DNA of 51,489 nucleotides, taken from assembly GCA_051656645.1 (NCBI GenBank), contig JBOGCH010000041.1, forward strand, positions 1-51,489, read 5' to 3'. This document shows, one piece after another, positions 26,469 through 35,073 of the stretch. This stretch comes from JBOGCH01 sp051656645 (GTDB lineage: Bacteria > Bacteroidota > Bacteroidia > Bacteroidales > Marinifilaceae). The first letter of the stretch is position 1, and every line of letters begins with the position of its first letter. Under the pieces are notes generated by a model that was not told the DNA's origin, did no database searches, and saw only the letters and a list, made by a program, of their open reading frames with translations. The translations under genes were made by a program, and so were the position numbers.

Positions 26469-28607
26469 TTAATATTTTAAAATTTGAGTTTTTGCTGTTT
26501 TAGTTTCAGATCTTAGCTGAAGAGTATATTGGCCTGGAGCTAAGAAACTAAGATCTACAGTACAACTAAAACTCTCTGATTGAACCTCCTTTTGATAAAC
26601 GCGTTTCCCCGAAACAGAGAACACTTCAATGTACGTTTTACCACTGTGATCACTTCCCCAACTCACTGTTGTTGCTTTTTTTACATTGGAAGGGATTGCC
26701 GTTAATTGTGTGTTTATTGGTTTTAATTTAAATGAAACCTGATTTGATAGTTTGGATTCATTACCAGCACGATCAACGCCAGTCACCACAACAAAACAAG
26801 AATCCAGTTGAGATACATTATTTAAAATGTACTCAATCTTTTGGCCAACAACTGGGGAATATAGTATAACATCTTCTGACGGAATTTTTTCTGTCACGCT
26901 AATTGGAGCATTATTGTAGTACACTTTGTATTTAGATGGAGTACCATGATCCTCATCACTTGTAACTGACCACTTCAGTTTCACTTGATTATCCTTGTTT
27001 ATTTCGTACTCTAGATCCGATACTGGATTTGGTGCTATGTGTTGTTCGTTGTTACTACCAATTTTCATTGCTTGTTCAGCATTTACTAAACCCTGTCCTA
27101 AATACAAGGAGTAGGTTGGTTCCGTTTTAGATAAATCCAAACAACTTTCTATTAATAGACTCTTTAAATCATCACTAGTGAAATTATTTCCACCAAAACG
27201 TGATATCAATAATGCAGCAATTCCTGATACATGCGGACATGCCATAGACGTACCTGCCATATAACCATACTCATTATCAGGTAATGTACTAAGAATGTTA
27301 TGCGGATTAGTTGACTGTGTATCGCTACCACCTGGCGCACATAAATCTACATACTCGCCAAAATTTGAGAATGATGATTTTTTATTCCTATAATCCGTAG
27401 AAGAAACTGTAAAACAAGGTTTATATGCTCCCGGATAATAATTTGCTCCGGAACCCATATTACCTGATGAAGTAATTACAATTCCACCCTTCATCAAACT
27501 ACCCGGAAAACTACCAGCTTCGGCAATAAAGTAATCAATTGCATCCAATAGTACCTGTTCTTTAATATCCGGAGCTCCATATCCCCAACTATTTTGACTT
27601 ATTACAGCTCCCATTTCGGCACTGTATTTTAAAGCTTTTGCTGCATTTCCACCAACGGCAGAAGCTCCCTGCGCTGACATAATTTGACAACTCATCAATC
27701 GTACACCATCCTTTTTACCAGAACCTCCGGCAATACCACAAACACCTTTGCCATTGTTATTGGATGCAGCAATTGTGCCGGCAACATGCGTTCCATGTTC
27801 CCCTTTGTCACATCTGCCCGTACCCGTCATGAAATTATAACCATATATATCATCAATGTAACCATTATCATCGTCGTCTGAAAATGATTCACCATTAAGC
27901 TCTGCATAGTTTATCCATATATTGTCAACAAGGTCCTCGTGCTCAACATCTATTCCACTGTCATTTACTGCCACAATTACACTAGGGTCCCCTTTAGTAT
28001 ATTCCCATGCTTTAAACAAAGATATATTAGCTTCGGGCATGATATCCAATTGTCCCATATCATAATGCCACTGTTTTCCCAAAAGAGGATCACTCATTAT
28101 AGCATTTGAAGCCATTGCATAAGATGTAGTAATAGTAGATGCAGCTGCTCCATACGAAACAGTTGCATATGCACCTTCTGCAATATCAACAATTGATGCA
28201 AGGCGACATTTTGACAATAACGACACCGTTTCATCCTGCAACTGTCCACTTTTTGTTTCTAACAACTCAATCTCAAACCAACGATCTAAGCCGTGACGTT
28301 GCTCAGCTTCTTTATAATTGGCATTACTTGGAAAGAATGGTTTAATACTTTTTATGTTGTATGCATTTAACGTTTCATCCAATTGCGCTATTCCCGTGCG
28401 AGAAATTGTTCTAGAATTTTGTACAATTGAATTAATATCAACATTTTTGTTGAACTTTACTCGGATTATTCCAGGAACTACCATTAAATCCTGGTTTTGT
28501 CCCTGAATAGTTATTTCTTTATTCTCTGAATAGTTAAGACTTTCAGAACAACTGACTCCTAATCCCAAAAACGGTAAAAGGAAAATGTATTTAGAGAGAT
28601 TATTCAT
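26469..28607 (-). CDS. Subtilisin-family (S8) protease A with T9SS-type C-terminus
   Basis: 712 residues. An N-terminal prodomain-like region (VPGIIRVKFNKNVD) precedes the peptidase domain with an intact triad: Asp216 in VNDSGID, His271 in GEHGTHVAGT, Ser454 in AGTSMACPHVSG, and oxyanion Asn383 in SSGN. The loop DDDDNGYIDDIYG looks calcium-binding. A fibronectin III-like domain (~530-625) leads to a C-terminal sorting-type domain (~635-712) with VFSVSGKRVYQKEV and LSFLAPGQYTLQL, as in type A T9SS substrates. The leader also has a lipobox, GVSC (Cys20), an unusual combination. It is the third of three tandem paralogues and lies 6 bases before susC pair 1. Confidence 0.92.
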   Translation of the reverse strand: MNNLSKYIFLLPFLGLGVSCSESLNYSENKEITIQGQNQDLMVVPGIIRVKFNKNVDINSIVQNSRTISRTGIAQLDETLNAYNIKSIKPFFPSNANYKEAEQRHGLDRWFEIELLETKSGQLQDETVSLLSKCRLASIVDIAEGAYATVSYGAAASTITTSYAMASNAIMSDPLLGKQWHYDMGQLDIMPEANISLFKAWEYTKGDPSVIVAVNDSGIDVEHEDLVDNIWINYAELNGESFSDDDDNGYIDDIYGYNFMTGTGRCDKGEHGTHVAGTIAASNNNGKGVCGIAGGSGKKDGVRLMSCQIMSAQGASAVGGNAAKALKYSAEMGAVISQNSWGYGAPDIKEQVLLDAIDYFIAEAGSFPGSLMKGGIVITSSGNMGSGANYYPGAYKPCFTVSSTDYRNKKSSFSNFGEYVDLCAPGGSDTQSTNPHNILSTLPDNEYGYMAGTSMACPHVSGIAALLISRFGGNNFTSDDLKSLLIESCLDLSKTEPTYSLYLGQGLVNAEQAMKIGSNNEQHIAPNPVSDLEYEINKDNQVKLKWSVTSDEDHGTPSKYKVYYNNAPISVTEKIPSEDVILYSPVVGQKIEYILNNVSQLDSCFVVVTGVDRAGNESKLSNQVSFKLKPINTQLTAIPSNVKKATTVSWGSDHSGKTYIEVFSVSGKRVYQKEVQSESFSCTVDLSFLAPGQYTLQLRSETKTAKTQILKY

Positions 28608-28610
28608 TTA

Positions 28611-30686
28611 TTACATTTTAATTATTTGACATGCACCCGTGTATTGTCCATTTGAAATTTCAATACGATATCTACCTGGAGCCAAAAAGGAAAGATTAGC
28701 ATCAAGTACATTGGATAGCTCACTAACATCCTTAGTATAAACTTTTTGGCCATTCATAGAAAAAACATTTAGTACAACCACTCCTTGAAAATCATTGCCC
28801 CAAGTAATTTTAGTTGTAGTGGTAACCTTTTGTGGGAAGGCCAAGATGCCGTTTGAAGAAATTGGTAAGTAGGAAATTTCCTCCGATAATTCGGACTTGT
28901 TACCATAACCATCTTCAGCTACTATCTTAAAATAATATTCTGTAGATGATTCCAAGTTTGCAAATGTATAAGCAAGAGACATTGCATTCTTATCAGACAC
29001 AACATAAACTATCGGATCTAATTTGTTCAATACATTTTCTGTTAATGTTTGCGATGCATGATAGATATAGTATTTTACAGCTGGATGTCCTCCATCAGTT
29101 ACTACCCTATCCCATGAAATTGTTATCCCCTCATTGTTTCGTACTACATTCTTGATTTTAGGAGCAGGTAAGATGTTGTCATAATCTCTTAATGCCATGC
29201 CTGCATCAATTAGTCCACCTCCTAAATATCGAGCATGATTTGGCTCTGTATCATATAATGAATTTACAGCGTTTAGTACTCGATAGGTACACAATTCATT
29301 TGTAAAACCGGCACCACCAAATTTAGAAACCACCAATGCAACGATACCGGAAACATGAGGACATGCCATAGATGTACCCGCCATATAACCGTATTGATTA
29401 TTAGGCAATGTACTTAGTATATTTCCTGTAGTTGCAGTTGTTGTAAATATTGTTCCACCCGGTGCACATAAATCTACCGACACATCAAAATTCGAGAACG
29501 ATGATTTTTTCCTTTCTATATCAGTTGAACCAACTGATATACATGGCTCATATGCACTTGGATAGTGTGATCCATATGTATTTTCATTTCCCGCAGAACA
29601 GACTATAATTCCACCTTTCATAGGCCCTGTTTGGTTGCCATTCTCATCGCATCCAGCATTTGCAATAAAATAATCCATAGCACGGATTAGGGCTGGATCA
29701 CAGTATCCCATTTGTTTATATCCCCAGCTATTTTGGCTTATCACCGCTCCATGATCGGCAGCATAAATAAAAGCGTTACACATAGCTGTAGCCGTTAAGC
29801 CACCTGAAGCCTCTAAACACATTAAGCGAATTCCATCTCCATTTCCACTTCCACCAGCTACACCAGCAACACCTTTTCCATTATTTGTTGTTGCTGCTAC
29901 AGTCCCGGCAACGTGTGTACCATGTCTCCCAGGAACTATATCGCCAAACGTAACAGTGTTTACACCATGTATATCATCTACATAACCATTCCCATCATCG
30001 TCAATACCATTATTTGGTATTTCGGCCGTATTCACCCATAAATTATCAACTAAATCTTCATGCGCTAAATCTACACCAGTATCATTAATTGCAACTATTA
30101 CCTCTGGGCTACCAAACGTATGCTTCCAAGCCTCACTAATATTAATATGGGCATTTGGAGCAGTGACCTCATCACCGTCGCATAGACTCCACTGTTTAGA
30201 AAAGAACGGATCGTTTATTTTATTAAGAATATTTGTTTGACTATCATTATAGTATGTATACGTAGCATTATCTCCATAAAATTCAATTTTTGGAATTATA
30301 TATGCTTTCGTAATATCTTGTTCACTAATCAAAAATTGCTGTACAGAACGTGTATGTTGTTCATCAGCACTACACAAAATAACATCGTACCACTTATCTA
30401 ATCCATAATCACGTTGCCGTTTCTCAAAACGACCACCAATTTGAAAAACTGGTTTGATGTCTTTAACTACAATCTCTTTTTTACTAGCACAGCGCGTAGC
30501 TACTTCTGAGAATCGCGTTAGATTGGGTTGCTCCTTAAATTGTATTCGCACAACGCCTGGAACAAAATAATTTGTATCAAATTGGTTTGTCAAACTATTA
30601 TTTGAGGCGATATTCCATTCACTTTCCTTTGCACATGACAATGTTAGAAAAGTAAATAGGGATAATATGATTATTCTCATGTTCAA
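28611..30686 (-). CDS. Subtilisin-family (S8) protease B with T9SS-type C-terminus
   Basis: 691 residues with the same layout as its neighbour. The lipobox is TLSC (Cys18) and the prodomain-like region starts VPGVVRIQFKEQ. The peptidase has Asp202 (INDTGVD), His255 (GRHGTHVAGT), oxyanion Asn367 (SAGNEN) and Ser439 (AGTSMACPHVSG). A calcium-type loop, GIDDDGNGYVDDIHG, is present. A fibronectin III-like domain and a C-terminal sorting-type domain (VFSMNGQKVYTKDV, LSFLAPGRYRIEI) complete it. The next gene begins 3 bases after its stop. A 78-bp gap with a hairpin separates it from protease C, so transcription may restart or be trimmed here. Confidence 0.92.
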   Translation of the reverse strand: MNMRIIILSLFTFLTLSCAKESEWNIASNNSLTNQFDTNYFVPGVVRIQFKEQPNLTRFSEVATRCASKKEIVVKDIKPVFQIGGRFEKRQRDYGLDKWYDVILCSADEQHTRSVQQFLISEQDITKAYIIPKIEFYGDNATYTYYNDSQTNILNKINDPFFSKQWSLCDGDEVTAPNAHINISEAWKHTFGSPEVIVAINDTGVDLAHEDLVDNLWVNTAEIPNNGIDDDGNGYVDDIHGVNTVTFGDIVPGRHGTHVAGTVAATTNNGKGVAGVAGGSGNGDGIRLMCLEASGGLTATAMCNAFIYAADHGAVISQNSWGYKQMGYCDPALIRAMDYFIANAGCDENGNQTGPMKGGIIVCSAGNENTYGSHYPSAYEPCISVGSTDIERKKSSFSNFDVSVDLCAPGGTIFTTTATTGNILSTLPNNQYGYMAGTSMACPHVSGIVALVVSKFGGAGFTNELCTYRVLNAVNSLYDTEPNHARYLGGGLIDAGMALRDYDNILPAPKIKNVVRNNEGITISWDRVVTDGGHPAVKYYIYHASQTLTENVLNKLDPIVYVVSDKNAMSLAYTFANLESSTEYYFKIVAEDGYGNKSELSEEISYLPISSNGILAFPQKVTTTTKITWGNDFQGVVVLNVFSMNGQKVYTKDVSELSNVLDANLSFLAPGRYRIEISNGQYTGACQIIKM

Positions 30687-30710
30687 CGCATTTAAGTTAG
30701 GTAATAATGG

Positions 30711-30752
30711 ATAAAGTCCTTAGCATGAACAATGGCCAGCTAAGGACTTTAT
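30711..30752 (-). terminator. 14-bp hairpin between protease genes C and B
   Basis: Perfect arms 30711-30724 and 30739-30752 enclose a 14-base loop and extend by three more pairs past a G-T. It begins 12 bases after the stop of protease C. No T tract follows on the - strand, so an mRNA processing or stabilising role is as likely as termination. Confidence 0.6.
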
Positions 30753-30764
30753 TCATAACTAAAA

Positions 30765-32885
30765 TTATAGTTTTACAATAGTTTTTGTTACTTGCTGAGT
30801 ATTATCACCTATTACAATTTGGTAATTACCCGCAGACAAGAAACTTAAATCGACTTTTATAGTCTGCAACTTTGAGTCAAACTCTTTGGTATAGACTGTA
30901 CGTCCAGAAGTACTTATTACTTTAAGAGACATTGTCCCTTTATAGCCATTTCCCCATGCTAATTCTAGTTCCTTCTTAACCTTATAAGTTGAAAATTGAA
31001 TCTCAAAATCGAGAATTGGACTATAAGCAACTTGATTAGATAGAACAGAACGATTACCTGCTAAATCAACTGCTACAATACCAAACCACATTTTTTTAGA
31101 CATATCAAGTTCTTCAAACAACGAAGTAAATTGTTCCTCAGAACCATCGGCTTTTATTTCTTTTATTGCAGTTGCTGGCAGAAATTGATTATCCAATTCA
31201 TAGTAATCCATATAAATTAAATATTTCACCGCTTGTCCATCTTCAATGTCCTTAGCCTTGCTCCATTTTAATCTCACACCCTCTTTACCATGTACAAGAG
31301 TCAAATCAGTGATAGCTTCCGGTGCATTATAATCCTCAACATCAAGTGCTTTTGACGCATTTAACAATCCCTTACCCATTAAATAATATTTTTTGGGCTC
31401 CCAGGTTTGTAGATCATCACTAGCAGCAAGAAGTTTATCTGTTAACATGTCGCATGTGTAGCCATTTCTACCATACTTAGATACTATTAGGGCAGCAACT
31501 CCCGATACATGCGGACATGCCATAGATGTTCCATTCATATAGCCATATGAATTGTTTGTTACTGTACTATAGACGTCATAACCACGAGTACCATCACCAC
31601 CAGGAGCAGCTATATCAACATATCTACCTATATTGGCATAATAAGGTGATGTATTTTTGTGTGACGTAGCTGTTACTGCTATCACATTAGCATATGCTGC
31701 TGGATAATAGTTTTGTTCACTACGTTCATTACCTGAGGCAAAGATTACAACTCCACCTTTCATTGGACCAGTTTGATTACCATTTTCATCGCAACCAGCA
31801 TGTTTTATAAAATAGTTAATCGCGTCTTCAACAGCTTTTTCTGTATAATTCGCTGCATTATATCCCCAGCTATTTTGACTGATGACTGCACCATTATCAG
31901 CGGCATAAACCATTGCTCGTTCTACACCTCTCCATATTTCTGTAGTAAGTCCATCAAGTATTTGGCAAGCCATAATTCGCACGCCATTTCCACTACCATC
32001 GCCTCCTGCAATACCACATACTCCTATTCCGTTATTATTTGTTGCAGCAACTGTACCTGCTACGTGAGTTCCATGATCAGCCGCTTTGATTTCAGGAATA
32101 TTTTTTAGGAAATTATATCCGTGAATGTCATCAATGTATCCATTTTGATCGTCATCAATTCCATTTCCTGCAACTTCAGCCTTGTTTACCCACAAGTTAG
32201 CTTTTAAGTCCTCATGCGTAATATCAACACCAGAGTCATTAATCGCTACAATAACATTAGGAGTACCTGTGTTTTCTTTCCATGCTCTAAATAGAGAAAT
32301 GTTTGCCTCAGGTATGGCTGCACTATAGTCACCATTTACAGCATTATCATAATGCCATTGCTTGCTTAAGTAGGGATCATTAAAATCATTTGCAGCAGCT
32401 TTGGTAAGAACACCATAGTCGCCTATAGCTATTGGGTTACCAATAAGTCGTTTTTGCAATACAGGCTCAGCTACATCAACAAAATCAGATAAAGACATGT
32501 CATTTATCATACTCTTAGTTTTTGACTTCTCATCAAATTCTACTTCATACCATAAATGTAAGCCCGCTTCCTTTTGTCTTTTTTCAAAACGTTTTGAAAT
32601 AATAAATACAGGTGCTATGCTTTTTACACCATATTGACTCAAGATATCGTCAATTGTCTGTTCGCCAGTACGAGTGACATTAGCAGTTGCTTTTAATTGT
32701 ACTAACCTGTCTACCACCGACTCATTTTTAAAACGAATACGAATAATTCCCGGTACAATTACGTTATTCTCATCTATACTTTGTTCTATGATTTCCTCTT
32801 TCTCATGATGCACAACATCTGTTGAACATCCTCCTACACCTAAAAGAGCTATAAGAGCTATTGAACTGTAATATCTTGTAATCAT
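30765..32885 (-). CDS. Subtilisin-family (S8) protease C with T9SS-type C-terminus
   Basis: 706 residues. The lipobox is VGGC (Cys20), the prodomain-like region starts VPGIIRIRFKNES, and the triad is Asp217 (INDSGVD), His271 (ADHGTHVAGT) and Ser454 (NGTSMACPHVSG), with oxyanion Asn386 (ASGNERS). It shares the GCDENGNQTGPMKGG insertion with protease B but not with protease A, so B and C look closer to each other. The C-terminal domain has VISTSGRTVYTKEF and LSFLSAGNYQIVI, typical of T9SS type A sorting domains. It begins 3 bases after the PorV-like gene, tying the protease to that secretion factor. Confidence 0.92.
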   Translation of the reverse strand: MITRYYSSIALIALLGVGGCSTDVVHHEKEEIIEQSIDENNVIVPGIIRIRFKNESVVDRLVQLKATANVTRTGEQTIDDILSQYGVKSIAPVFIISKRFEKRQKEAGLHLWYEVEFDEKSKTKSMINDMSLSDFVDVAEPVLQKRLIGNPIAIGDYGVLTKAAANDFNDPYLSKQWHYDNAVNGDYSAAIPEANISLFRAWKENTGTPNVIVAINDSGVDITHEDLKANLWVNKAEVAGNGIDDDQNGYIDDIHGYNFLKNIPEIKAADHGTHVAGTVAATNNNGIGVCGIAGGDGSGNGVRIMACQILDGLTTEIWRGVERAMVYAADNGAVISQNSWGYNAANYTEKAVEDAINYFIKHAGCDENGNQTGPMKGGVVIFASGNERSEQNYYPAAYANVIAVTATSHKNTSPYYANIGRYVDIAAPGGDGTRGYDVYSTVTNNSYGYMNGTSMACPHVSGVAALIVSKYGRNGYTCDMLTDKLLAASDDLQTWEPKKYYLMGKGLLNASKALDVEDYNAPEAITDLTLVHGKEGVRLKWSKAKDIEDGQAVKYLIYMDYYELDNQFLPATAIKEIKADGSEEQFTSLFEELDMSKKMWFGIVAVDLAGNRSVLSNQVAYSPILDFEIQFSTYKVKKELELAWGNGYKGTMSLKVISTSGRTVYTKEFDSKLQTIKVDLSFLSAGNYQIVIGDNTQQVTKTIVKL

Positions 32886-32888
32886 ATT

Positions 32889-33971
32889 TTAGAAATTATA
32901 AGATAATGACAAATGCAAAGTATTTTTCAAAACACTTTCACTATTAGTAGTTATCCAATATGAAGCATTTGCTCCAATACCTAAGATATTTACTCCAGCA
33001 CCTACTGACACAAATGAATTATCACCCATCTCTTTATTTTGATAGTGATAACCTGCACGCAATGATGCCATTTTGTTGTAGCAATATTCAGCTCCTAAAG
33101 ACCAATTAATTTCCTTAAATAGATCATCATTCTTGAACGATTTTAGTATCTCCTTTACTGCTGATCCAGATGGAACAGTCCAGCTACCATCTTTTTCCAT
33201 TGCAGATTGAGAAACCATCATTCTATTTAGTTCAACACCTAGACGAAAGGTTTGTTTATCGCAAAAATCATAAAGAGCAGAAGTTCCTAAACGCATCATT
33301 GCAGGTTGGTAACCTTTACTGTCAGTACCATAGTCTACTTTTGTCCCAATATTTGCCAATGCCAAACCTGCATTCCATACTAAATCACGCCCACAAAGCG
33401 TGTAATTTTTGTTAAAATACACACCTAAATCAACACCAAATGCTGAAGCTTTCTTTGCCTCTTCAACTCCAGCTAGAGCATCAGAAGATATATAACGAAG
33501 AACGGCCCCAATAGAAACATGATTTCCTAAAAGGCGACTGTAACCTAATTCTAAAGCGTACTCTTTAGGAGAAACAGATTTTACAACATCTCCATTATCA
33601 TTGTACATATCCATATCTCCGTTTGTAAAATAACGCATCCCAATTGAGAGTACATTTTTACTATTTAACTTATGGTATCCGGTTATATTATATAGATTTT
33701 GCCCTTTATGAAAATCGGGCATCCAACGTGTATATGAAGCTGCGACACCACTATTCTTCTCAGCAAAAGCATATTTCGCATTATTCCAATATATAGAATA
33801 CGCATCAGCCTGTGTAGCAACACCCGAATTACCCATTGACGCACCAACTGCGTCTGGGGTAATTGTTAAGAATGGTAATGACGAAGACACTACCTTGGTT
33901 TGCTCATTAGATTGTGCATAAGCCAAAGATCCTGATACTAATAAAAAAGCCGTTATTATATTTTTTTTCAT
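32889..33971 (-). CDS. PorV-like outer-membrane barrel of the type IX secretion family
   Basis: 360 residues with a Sec signal peptide (ending AYAQ) and no lipobox, then a beta barrel ending in LSLSYNF. The N-terminal signature PFLTITPDAVGASMGNSGVAT, followed by the YWNNAKYAFAE stretch, fits the PorV/LptO family. PorV shuttles T9SS cargo from the translocon to the attachment complex and binds the C-terminal domain of the cargo. Core porV genes often lie beside porU. Here it is instead directly upstream (3 bases) of a T9SS-type protease, which suggests a paralogue dedicated to these substrates. PorQ or another FadL-like barrel is a less likely alternative. Confidence 0.75.
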   Translation of the reverse strand: MKKNIITAFLLVSGSLAYAQSNEQTKVVSSSLPFLTITPDAVGASMGNSGVATQADAYSIYWNNAKYAFAEKNSGVAASYTRWMPDFHKGQNLYNITGYHKLNSKNVLSIGMRYFTNGDMDMYNDNGDVVKSVSPKEYALELGYSRLLGNHVSIGAVLRYISSDALAGVEEAKKASAFGVDLGVYFNKNYTLCGRDLVWNAGLALANIGTKVDYGTDSKGYQPAMMRLGTSALYDFCDKQTFRLGVELNRMMVSQSAMEKDGSWTVPSGSAVKEILKSFKNDDLFKEINWSLGAEYCYNKMASLRAGYHYQNKEMGDNSFVSVGAGVNILGIGANASYWITTNSESVLKNTLHLSLSYNF

Positions 33972-33978
33972 CTGATAA

Positions 33979-35058
33979 TTAATTTAAGATTTGATATTCC
34001 TTACTTTCACCTGCAACTACTTCAATACTATTTTGAACTAAGCGTCCATTACTGGAATCAACATTTTTTCCATCATTAGTATAAATATAAGCTATAACCT
34101 TTGTGTTCTCTAACTTATAATTTGCAACATTCACTGTATATGAATAGCTCACCTCATTTCCCTTTACACATTCGGCAGTAGGAATAACTTCACCAAGTGT
34201 TTGTCCATCTGCAGGAGTAACGCGAAGGCGAACAACATCATGATGAATATAGTTTGTGTTAACTTCTGCACTTGGCGTTAATTGATTAGCTTTAAGATTA
34301 GTTTCTGTAATCCACACTGCTAATGCTACCTCTTTATATTGCGCTAAACTTTCAGCAAACTTACCGTAAGCTGTTATCGTCATTTGTCCATCTTCTATTT
34401 TTGTGCTCAATTTTAGACCTACTTTCGCTGTTTGCGTCAAATGGTTTGTTACTAAGGATACTGGTGCTCCCTCACTATAAGGGATATCACAATCTACAAC
34501 TCCCTTAGGATAACCTCCAATTGCATTTGACCACCACTCATAGTGACCACAATCCGCTAGTGCGAAAGGATCCCATAAATCATATTTATCTAACCATTCT
34601 TGGTCTGTAACATAATTTGTATGGAAAGCTAATACAGAGACTCTGTTGCCATGTTTTTCCTTTAACTTTTCAGCTGTTGGTTCCATATTTGGACAATATC
34701 TACAACTTACTGAAGTAAATCTAAACCAAACTGCATTTTTAACAAATAATAGGCTCTCACCAACCACTTTTACTTTTACTTCGTTACTGAATTCACCTTT
34801 ATATTGTGCTGTAAAAGTATAAACGCCTTCTTTACTAGGCACATATTTATTGCTAGTCAACTTTTCTTTTCCTACATAAAACACAGCGTCTGAAGTTACA
34901 TCGGCATCCTCATAGAATAAAGAAAGAACAATTTCTTGATCTACACTAGCTTGTTCTACGCTAGCTGATAATTTTAAAAACGTTGTTTCATCACCTGAGC
35001 ATGAAGCAAAAAAGATTACTGAAAGTAATGCGATTAATTTTATTGATATCTTTTTCAT
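33979..35058 (-). CDS. Omp28-related thioredoxin-fold lipoprotein
   Basis: 359 residues. The lipobox is FASC (Cys20), followed by SGDE. Residues ~25-105 resemble an Ig-like domain. A thioredoxin-like domain follows with a C-x-x-C pair in VSCRYCPNMEPTAEKLKEKHGN, then VSVLAFHTNY and the cis-Pro-type region GGYPKGVVD. The C-terminal third is a beta domain with SYSYTVNVANYKLENTKVIAYIYTND. This layout matches Omp28-related outer-membrane proteins. The cysteine pair suggests thiol oxidoreductase activity or remnants of it. It lies 7 bases before the PorV-like gene and 15 bases after the DUF6029-like gene. Confidence 0.75.
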   Translation of the reverse strand: MKKISIKLIALLSVIFFASCSGDETTFLKLSASVEQASVDQEIVLSLFYEDADVTSDAVFYVGKEKLTSNKYVPSKEGVYTFTAQYKGEFSNEVKVKVVGESLLFVKNAVWFRFTSVSCRYCPNMEPTAEKLKEKHGNRVSVLAFHTNYVTDQEWLDKYDLWDPFALADCGHYEWWSNAIGGYPKGVVDCDIPYSEGAPVSLVTNHLTQTAKVGLKLSTKIEDGQMTITAYGKFAESLAQYKEVALAVWITETNLKANQLTPSAEVNTNYIHHDVVRLRVTPADGQTLGEVIPTAECVKGNEVSYSYTVNVANYKLENTKVIAYIYTNDGKNVDSSNGRLVQNSIEVVAGESKEYQILN

Positions 35059-35073
35059 AATATAGGTTTTTAA

